26,948 bases of DNA from contig JBGPKK010000052.1 of NCBI GenBank assembly GCA_041485905.1, forward strand, positions 1 through 26,948. Direction: 5' to 3'. A program made the position numbers and the translations under genes. Source of the DNA: JAHFUI01 sp041485905. GTDB lineage: Bacteria; Acidobacteriota; Vicinamibacteria; Vicinamibacterales; CAVVIG01. Below the pieces are notes generated by a model. That model made no database searches. It saw only the letters and a list, made by a program, of their open reading frames with translations, and was not told the DNA's origin. This document shows, piece by piece, positions 22,686 through 26,948 of the stretch (position 1 is the stretch's first letter; every line of letters begins with the position of its first letter).

Positions 22686-22733
22686 AAGTGTTACCTATGT
22701 CCCCGGACTGATCTGTCACTCATGTCCCCGGCC
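22686..22733. repeat. Right IS end: two direct copies of the terminal motif
   Basis: The copies at 22686-22708 and 22710-22733 share ATGTCCCCGG 25 bp apart, mirroring the left end. Confidence 0.8.
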
Positions 22734-22735
22734 GT

Positions 22736-23032
22736 TCATCGGCGGGTTGCTCGCCACCGCTCCAATGATGCGGCGCTCTCGCCAGACGCCAGACCGAGCA
22801 GTAGCCCCTCGACCGAAATGTTCTCGTCGAGGTCTGGCCAGTGAATCCCGATGCCGGGACCAATCAACTCCCAACGCCGTCGCTCGCTCGGCCGCCCTTC
22901 GGCCAACCGCGGGTACCACTCGATCGGGACCGACACGCTCCGACCATCGCGTAGCTCGACGACGAGCGCGTGCTCGGTGACCTTAACGTGCTTGGCTGCC
23001 GCGGTTTCCGTTGCCAGACTTGAAGTCGTCAT
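22736..23032 (-). CDS. DUF2442 protein, copy 2
   Basis: A 98-residue protein, MTTSSLATETAAAKHVKVTE start, with the DUF2442 core DGRSVSVPIEWYPRLAEGRP, then WELIGPGIGIHWPDLDENIS and LLLGLASGESA. It is clearly diverged from copy 1, so the two pairs are not a recent duplication. The stop is two bases from the IS end, so the insertion fell just after the gene and left it whole. It overlaps the DUF4160 frame by 50 bp, which implies coupled translation. Confidence 0.87.
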   Translation of the reverse strand: MTTSSLATETAAAKHVKVTEHALVVELRDGRSVSVPIEWYPRLAEGRPSERRRWELIGPGIGIHWPDLDENISVEGLLLGLASGESAASLERWRATRR

Positions 23033-23264
23033 GCCATGCCTTCACCAACTCGGCCTGGTGTTCCTGCACCAACGCCTTGTTCAGTTCGCTCGGGGCAAAT
23101 CCAAGGTTGTACTCCAGCCGCACAGGCTGCAACCAGAACTTGGCGGTCTTACGGTCGCGCGCCACATGAACGTGAAGCGGCTCGCCCCGGTCGCTCGAAA
23201 AGAAGAAGAATCGATACGGGCCGCTCTGCAGAACCGTCGGACTCGCCGGCTCCGATTCTGCCAG
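22983..23264 (-). CDS. DUF4160 protein, copy 2, without a clear ATG start
   Basis: The frame gives the full DUF4160 pattern: SPTVLQSGPYRFFFF, SSDRGEPLHVHVARD, KFWLQPVRLEYNLGF, then ELNKALVQEHQAELVKAWHDDF. Family members usually open MPTVLR..GPYRF; here the expected ATG is AGT. No ATG or GTG lies in frame between the upstream gene's stop and this point. The nearest possible start is CTG at 23262-23264. The first GTG (23165) would remove half the domain. So either a rare start codon or a lost start. The C-terminus, unlike copy 1, is complete. Confidence 0.7.
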   Translation of the reverse strand: MAESEPASPTVLQSGPYRFFFFSSDRGEPLHVHVARDRKTAKFWLQPVRLEYNLGFAPSELNKALVQEHQAELVKAWHDDFKSGNGNRGSQAR

Positions 23265-23304
23265 TTTTCTGGTGAACCTGCCACGCTCACAGGCCTGGCC
23301 CGTA

Positions 23305-23682
23305 CTACCCCGATCGAAGCCACTCAGCCGCGGTGAGACGGCGCAACCGGTCGAAATATGGCGGGTTGGGGTCGGACGTGTCCGTCGGCGGCGATTTGAG
23401 GAGTTCGTAGATCTGACCAGCCAATACCGTGCCTACAGCGTGCACTGCGTCATGGCGAGTCAATCCTTCTTTTCGAAGCCGCGCCAACACATCGATCACC
23501 ACCGCCTCGCCGAGCGCGATCTGGTTCTCGACGACAACATGGATCGTCGCATGGAGCGTCAATCGCGGGACTTGGATGCGGCGCCGACGATGGTAGGACT
23601 CGACAAGCGTGATGCGCTCGGCCTCGTCGATCGCGAGCCACTCGGCCGCCGATGGTCCCACTTCCGGATCGTAGGTCTTCAT
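23305..23682 (-). CDS. Uncharacterised protein with conserved His-rich helix
   Basis: A 125-residue protein starting MKTYDPEVGPSAAEWLAIDE and ending LTAAEWLRSG. The middle has LHATIHVVVENQIALGE and GLTRHDAVHAVGTVLAGQIY, with His residues spaced along helices. This resembles the conserved core of DUF1841-like proteins, but I am not certain of the family. The ATG at 23682 is chosen because upstream sequence is the attC site. It is the first gene of a cassette that also carries DUF4160 and DUF2442 copy 2. Confidence 0.72.
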   Translation of the reverse strand: MKTYDPEVGPSAAEWLAIDEAERITLVESYHRRRRIQVPRLTLHATIHVVVENQIALGEAVVIDVLARLRKEGLTRHDAVHAVGTVLAGQIYELLKSPPTDTSDPNPPYFDRLRRLTAAEWLRSG

Positions 23683-23705
23683 GAAGCTCGCCGTTGATTC
23701 AGTCC

Positions 23706-23787
23706 GGCTAACGTTCCCGAATGAGCCGCGCGCCGAGGCAACATGACGCACGGACACGGGCGCGACGGCTCCATTCGGCTGTTAGCC
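23706..23787 (-). other. attC site d (HAD cassette)
   Basis: 82 bp with cores GGCTAAC and GTTAGCC. The arms CCGAATG-AGCCG-CGCGCC and (inverted) CCGAATGGAGCCGTCGCGCC pair with an extra G and T. The HAD stop codon TAA lies inside the R'' core GGCTAAC (minus strand), a common arrangement in cassettes. Confidence 0.87.
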
Positions 23788-24459
23788 GGCTCCTACAAGT
23801 TTCAATACGTCTTGACGGTCTACGAGGCCAAAGCCAGGCGCTTCGGGCAACTGATCGCGGAGCCGATCGCTCGTGAACCAAAGAGCGCGAAACGCACGAA
23901 GGCCAGCCCGTTCGGCACCGACCAGCTCGTTATCAGCGCCATCGCCGATGAATACTGCTGTCGCTGGTTCAACTCCCAACCGGCGTGTCGCTCGCAGATA
24001 GATTTCAGGATCGGGTTTGGCTACACCCTCGGCGAACGAGAACAGGGTGCATTGAAATCCGTGAGCCAAAGGGCAGGTCGACCACTCAAGGACGTCTTCC
24101 TTGAAGCAATTACTAATGATCGCAAGCCCGACACCGCAGCCACGCAGATCGGCGATGAGCGCCTCGACTTCTTCGTCTATTTGAGCATACGCCGCCGCCT
24201 TTTCTCGAATGCGCTGCTCGCATATCCGTCGAATAGCGGCCGTGTCCACAATGCCGGTTAAGGTTGTTGAAATCTCCGTCAAGGCCTCGGCGAACGACAG
24301 CTGCCCCAACACGACTCGCGGTCGTCGCGCTTTCCATGCGACACGGAATGCTTCCTGTTCAAACCCCAACGTCTCGCCGAGCCGTGATGCCCGCGTCGGC
24401 TGGACCCGAGACTCCGTAATGAGCGTTTCGAAGAGATCAAACAGTACGGCTTTGATCAT
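23782..24459 (-). CDS. HAD-superfamily hydrolase
   Basis: A 225-residue haloacid-dehalogenase-like hydrolase, probably a phosphatase or dehalogenase with a C1 helical cap. Motif I is VLFDLFETL with nucleophile D8. The usual second Asp is Phe, as in many FDLFGTL-type members, which makes classical phosphatase chemistry less sure. Motif II is IISNC, motif III the Lys in GVAKPDPEIY, and motif IV FIGDGADNELVGAERAG. It is the only gene of its cassette and its stop falls within the attC core. The substrate cannot be predicted. Confidence 0.9.
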   Translation of the reverse strand: MIKAVLFDLFETLITESRVQPTRASRLGETLGFEQEAFRVAWKARRPRVVLGQLSFAEALTEISTTLTGIVDTAAIRRICEQRIREKAAAYAQIDEEVEALIADLRGCGVGLAIISNCFKEDVLEWSTCPLAHGFQCTLFSFAEGVAKPDPEIYLRATRRLGVEPATAVFIGDGADNELVGAERAGLRAFRALWFTSDRLRDQLPEAPGFGLVDRQDVLKLVGAG

Positions 24460-24487
24460 TCAGAAGGCTTCTCGAGGGATTCGGCCC

Positions 24488-24557
24488 GGCTAACGCCTGC
24501 AACTGAGCCGCGGCGCGTCGGCGTCGCGTGCGCCGTCGGGTCCAGTTCGTGTTAGAC
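24488..24557 (-). other. attC site e (permease cassette)
   Basis: 70 bp. The ends are GGCTAAC and GTTAGAC. The arms AACT-GAGCCG-CGGCGC and (inverted) AACTGGACCCGACGGCGC pair with the same extra G and A and one mismatch. On the minus strand R'' is GTCTAAC, a perfect RYYYAAC. Confidence 0.85.
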
Positions 24558-24627
24558 GGCTGTGATGATTCGTTCAACCTCGAACGATCGAGCTGCCCCC
24601 GACGCGATTCGCAAACCTGCCGTGGCC

Positions 24628-25956
24628 TCAGAGCTCCGCAGTCGGTGCCGCACGCTTGACCTGCTGAAGTGCGTCTTTTCCAAGCGCACAAGGCACGTAG
24701 AGAACGAAGCCGATTACGGACGCTATGCCTACGAGACGTGCCTCGCCCCACGTACTGTTCGCGAGGAGCCATACGCTCAACGTGACCGCGGTCACCGAGA
24801 TGAGGGGCCCGGCCGGTGCAAGAAATGCCGGTCGCGGCACGCCGGAGTTGCGTCGCAATACGGGCAGCGCGGCGCACGTGGTCGCGTAGGCAATCAGCCT
24901 GATGACGGCGCTTGTCGTGAGCGCTGAAATGAACGTGCTGAACACCGTGAGGACGAGCGTGACCAACGCAGTCAGCAGGATTGCGACGATCGGCGTGTGA
25001 AAGCGCGAGTGCGTTGTCAGAAACGAGCGAGGGAGCTGTCGGTTCTCTGCCATTGCGAACAGTAGTCGGGGCGTGGCAAACATGGAGGCGTTCATCGCGC
25101 CGCTAATCGACACTAACGCGCCGGCCGCAATGAGCGACGCCCCTGGTGCTCCCAGAAAACTGAGGCTGGCGTCTGACAAGGGTCTGTCAGAGCTGGCGAG
25201 CTGCGGCAGCGTACCGATGCAGACAGTTTGGATCAACACATACAGGAGCGCGACAACGCCTATTCCCGTAAGGAGCGCAAATGGAAGATGCCGCCCAGGA
25301 TCGCGCATTTCGCCCGCCGGTATCACGGCGCCCTCGAACCCAACATAGGTGAATACGAGCAGTAGTGCCGCTTGCGAGAAGGACCCAGACCCCGGCGGGG
25401 TGGCGAACGAATAGCGCTGAGGATCGACAAAGAATAGCCCGACGACAACAAAAAGAAGCAGCGGTATCAGCTTCCCCACTGTGAGGGCGTTGGTGACGGC
25501 CGCCGTCACGCGGATGCCGATGATATTCGCGATCGCGACGGACGAAACGGCGCCAATAATCACAAGCGCGCGCCACACGTCGGCGCCAGAAGCTGGGACG
25601 AAGTAGGCAAGGTAGCCAATGCCGAGGTTGCATATCGCCGCAAATCCAGCGATCCGGGAGAGCCACATCAGCCACCCAACCTGAAACGCAATCACGGGAC
25701 CGAACGCCACGCGTGCGTATAGATATGGACCACCTGTGGCCTTGAAGCGGCTGCCGACTTCCGCAAAGCACATGATGATGAGAACGATCGCCACGGCGGA
25801 AACCACATAGGCGAGCAGGCTGTACGTTCCCGCAAGAGCGTACACCCTCGACGGAAGGCCGAAGATGCCGGCACCTATGACCGAGTTGATCACAAGCGCG
25901 ACAAGATCCCACCTCTGGAGACCTCTTACCAAGCCTGCGTCGGCTGTGTGTTCCAT
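24628..25956 (-). CDS. APC family amino-acid permease
   Basis: A 442-residue secondary transporter of the amino acid-polyamine-organocation superfamily in the inner membrane. Helix 1 has the substrate-binding motif VINSVIGAGIFGLPSRVYAL, and helix 2-3 has FAEVGSRFKATGGPYLYARV, both typical. About twelve hydrophobic segments are present, and helix 6 carries FTYVGFEGAVIPAGEM. The sequence is intact from MEHTADAGLV to the stop. It is alone in its cassette, starting 27 bp after the attC f core. The substrate is probably an amino acid but is not determined. Confidence 0.92.
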   Translation of the reverse strand: MEHTADAGLVRGLQRWDLVALVINSVIGAGIFGLPSRVYALAGTYSLLAYVVSAVAIVLIIMCFAEVGSRFKATGGPYLYARVAFGPVIAFQVGWLMWLSRIAGFAAICNLGIGYLAYFVPASGADVWRALVIIGAVSSVAIANIIGIRVTAAVTNALTVGKLIPLLLFVVVGLFFVDPQRYSFATPPGSGSFSQAALLLVFTYVGFEGAVIPAGEMRDPGRHLPFALLTGIGVVALLYVLIQTVCIGTLPQLASSDRPLSDASLSFLGAPGASLIAAGALVSISGAMNASMFATPRLLFAMAENRQLPRSFLTTHSRFHTPIVAILLTALVTLVLTVFSTFISALTTSAVIRLIAYATTCAALPVLRRNSGVPRPAFLAPAGPLISVTAVTLSVWLLANSTWGEARLVGIASVIGFVLYVPCALGKDALQQVKRAAPTAEL

Positions 25957-25982
25957 ACCAGATCGGTGACGCGAGCGAAGCC

Positions 25983-26054
25983 GTCTAACGACAACGCATC
26001 ACCAGCGGCGCTTCAGTCGTCGCCGAGCGCCGTCTGGTGCATGCGATGTTGGAC
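25983..26054 (-). other. attC site f (HTH/nucleotidyltransferase cassette)
   Basis: 72 bp with ends GTCTAAC and GTTGGAC. The arms CGCAT-CACCAG-CGGCGC and (inverted) CGCATGCACCAGACGGCGC pair with the extra G and A. On the minus strand both cores match consensus (GTCCAAC, GTTAGAC). The last ~13 codons of the nucleotidyltransferase gene lie inside it. Confidence 0.88.
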
Positions 26055-26552
26055 GGCGTGTTCAAGTGCCGCGACAACTTCTTCGACGTCCACCGGCAAC
26101 GTGCCGCGACGCTCGACAGTTGGCCACAGCGTGACCGGTGGGGACAGAACCAAACTGCTGTTCAACGTAATCGCATCGAGATCGTCGTGGAGATGTGGCC
26201 GCCGACCGCAATGAAGGGCATCGCACGACTGCCGCACGCCAGGCCGGCAGTCCCGCCAGCGACACGTCCGTCCGATGTACGTGCCCCGCTCGTCGGCGAG
26301 AAACACGTCTGCGCCTCGATTGAAGCTCTGCGTGTGACCTTGCAAGCGCCGCGCGCACTTGGCCAGGGGCGCTAGATCGGCATCGTCGGCGACAACAACA
26401 AGCACGTCAATGTCTTTCGGATCTGGCTTGGTCGTCACAATCGAACCCAAAACGGCAATTCGCCGGACACCGGCAATCTGACGGACAGCCGCAACGAATT
26501 TGCGCAGCGCGTCGAGCAGTTGTTGACGGTGACCCTCTGAGGTCTTGTTCAT
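26013..26552 (-). CDS. Nucleotidyltransferase-fold protein with Cys/His-rich segment
   Basis: A 179-residue protein. The nucleotidyltransferase signature is VLGSIVTTKPDPKDIDVLVVV: G36-S37, then D47 and D49 as probable metal ligands. A cysteine/histidine-rich stretch follows, RTCRWRDCRPGVRQSCDALH with CGRRPHLHDDL, which could bind zinc. I chose ATG 26552 over an in-frame GTG at 26561. The last 13 residues are encoded by attC site f. It follows a winged-helix gene after 10 bp, so the two are probably one functional unit, possibly a regulator/enzyme or toxin-antitoxin-like pair. Minimal nucleotidyltransferases act as antitoxins or toxins in other systems; which applies here is not known. Confidence 0.82.
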   Translation of the reverse strand: MNKTSEGHRQQLLDALRKFVAAVRQIAGVRRIAVLGSIVTTKPDPKDIDVLVVVADDADLAPLAKCARRLQGHTQSFNRGADVFLADERGTYIGRTCRWRDCRPGVRQSCDALHCGRRPHLHDDLDAITLNSSLVLSPPVTLWPTVERRGTLPVDVEEVVAALEHAVQHRMHQTALGDD

Positions 26553-26562
26553 CGAATGCACT

Positions 26563-26826
26563 TCAATCGAGCGGCGGAACCTCGCTGAGCGGCACCAGAA
26601 CCTCGATCGACCGGGGCCGACCCGGCGTTCGTTTGATCAAGCCGCGCCGTTCGAGAGTGAGAATCATGTTGTGAACTGAAGGCGGTGTCACATCGAAGTA
26701 CCGCTGAAAGTCGGCTTCGGCCGGAGCGCGCCGGTTCAATTTCACGTACGCCACGATGAATGCCAAATACCGACCCTGAAGTCTTGTGAATTGATCTTCC
26801 AAGGATCGAGTCTTTTCGGCAATCAC
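26563..26826 (-). CDS. LexA-like winged-helix DNA-binding protein
   Basis: An 87-residue protein made almost only of a LexA-type N-terminal DNA-binding domain: LQGRYLAFIVAYVKLNRRAP, FDVTPPSVHNMILTLERRGL and IKRTPGRPRSIEV. No LexA peptidase domain follows, so it is not a self-cleaving repressor. The start is a GTG at 26826, 13 bp from the attC g core; no ATG is available before the domain. It probably autoregulates the cassette and controls the nucleotidyltransferase gene right behind it. Confidence 0.82.
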   Translation of the reverse strand: MIAEKTRSLEDQFTRLQGRYLAFIVAYVKLNRRAPAEADFQRYFDVTPPSVHNMILTLERRGLIKRTPGRPRSIEVLVPLSEVPPLD

Positions 26827-26839
26827 ATTTGTATCAGCC

Positions 26840-26914
26840 GTCTAACGATCTGGCGTTCAGCTGTGAAGTCCGAGCGACAGCGAGGAGTTCATCAGCTGCA
26901 ACGCCGGGTTGGGC
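26840..26914 (-). other. attC site g (closes a cassette beyond the window)
   Basis: 75 bp with ends GTCTAAC and GTTGGGC, both perfect consensus on the minus strand (GCCCAAC and GTTAGAC). The arms GGCGTT-CAGCTG-TGAA and (inverted) GGCGTTGCAGCTGATGAA pair with the extra G and A. It shows the array continues to the right; the remaining 34 bp hold no identifiable gene. Confidence 0.87.
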
Positions 26915-26948
26915 GGCGTTCCGGGACATTGTGTTTCGATCACCCACG

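Larger units (their letters stand above)
21335..22733 (+). mobile_element. IS481-type insertion sequence with doubled ends
   Basis: About 1.4 kb. Each end carries two copies of a ~23-bp motif spaced 25 bp apart. The left outer copy starts at 21335 (GGTCCGGGGAGAAGGG) and the left inner copy at 21361 (GTCCGGGGACATGGGTAACA). The right inner copy ends at 22708 (TTACCTATGTCCCCGGAC) and the right outer copy at 22733 (GTCACTCATGTCCCCGGCC), in inverted orientation. One transposase gene fills the interior. No clear target-site duplication is visible. It lies between the stop of DUF2442 copy 2 and attC site c, transcribed against the cassettes. Confidence 0.85.
17994..26914 (-). other. Integron gene-cassette array without integrase in window
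   Basis: Seven attC-like sites in the same orientation delimit six complete cassettes of about 0.8-2.5 kb. On the minus strand each cassette reads gene(s) then attC, the order of a classical integron array. The last cassette is on the left, next to the EF-G scar, so attI and intI would be expected to the right of 26948. No intI gene is visible here, so the window alone could also be part of an array that has lost its integrase (CALIN). An IS481-type element has inserted into one cassette. Confidence 0.85.

Noticed and set aside
21335..22733. Composite transposon suggested by doubled ends
   Set aside because: Only one transposase and no second IS copy; the doubled motifs are 25 bp apart at each end and are better seen as paired binding sites.
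17994..26914. CRISPR array from regularly recurring GGCTAAC...GTTAGCC sequences
   Set aside because: The units are 0.8-2.5 kb apart, palindromic and enclose genes. This fits attC sites, not CRISPR repeats; no cas genes are present.
1..26948. tRNA or rRNA genes
   Set aside because: No cloverleaf with TTCRANYC-type arms and no rRNA-like sequence was noticed in the intergenic gaps.

Overview
The window is high-GC Gram-negative chromosomal DNA. The best guess is an uncultivated Acidobacteriota (Vicinamibacter-like). The reasons are the Lol lipoprotein-export genes, a TetR-controlled HAE1-type pump, a Ser/Thr kinase fused to TolB-like and TPR domains, DUF6677/DUF2085 membrane proteins, an IS481-type element and dispersed palindromic repeats. 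This placement is inference; the window has no rRNA.

Positions 1-8260 are ordinary housekeeping, all on the minus strand. Read in the direction of transcription it runs DUF2085 membrane protein, DUF6677-like membrane protein, a 57-residue two-helix membrane protein, ribH, nusB, lysS, lolC/E, lolD and fhs, with several overlapping stop/start codons. clpC, with its own promoter candidate, runs off the left edge. Three repeat-like sequences interrupt this block: between lolD and lolC, between lysS and nusB, and in frame inside the DUF2085 gene.

Positions 8261-17416 are on the plus strand. A large membrane protein with a spermidine-synthase-like domain comes first. A drug-efflux operon follows: a TetR regulator behind a 15-bp palindromic operator, a lipoprotein membrane-fusion protein, and a 1582-codon reading frame that joins a complete RND pump to a complete TolC-like outer-membrane factor with its own signal peptide.

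Positions about 17450-26948 are accessory DNA and the most interesting part. Seven attC-like recombination sites (17994, 20475, 21253, 23706, 24488, 25983, 26840) mark an integron gene-cassette array on the minus strand, with six complete cassettes. Each site has a core pair resembling RYYYAAC...GTTRRRY, and long arms that pair except for extrahelical bases at the same two places. The cassettes carry: a kinase-TolB-TPR gene whose kinase catalytic loop is deleted; a DUF4160/DUF2442 pair; an unknown gene plus a second DUF4160/DUF2442 pair with an IS481-type insertion between gene and attC; a HAD hydrolase; an amino-acid permease; and a LexA-like winged-helix protein with a nucleotidyltransferase. 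No integrase gene is in the window. From the cassette orientation, attI and intI, if present, should lie beyond the right edge. The left edge of the array abuts an EF-G fragment fused to the first codons of a winged-helix regulator, a clear recombination scar.
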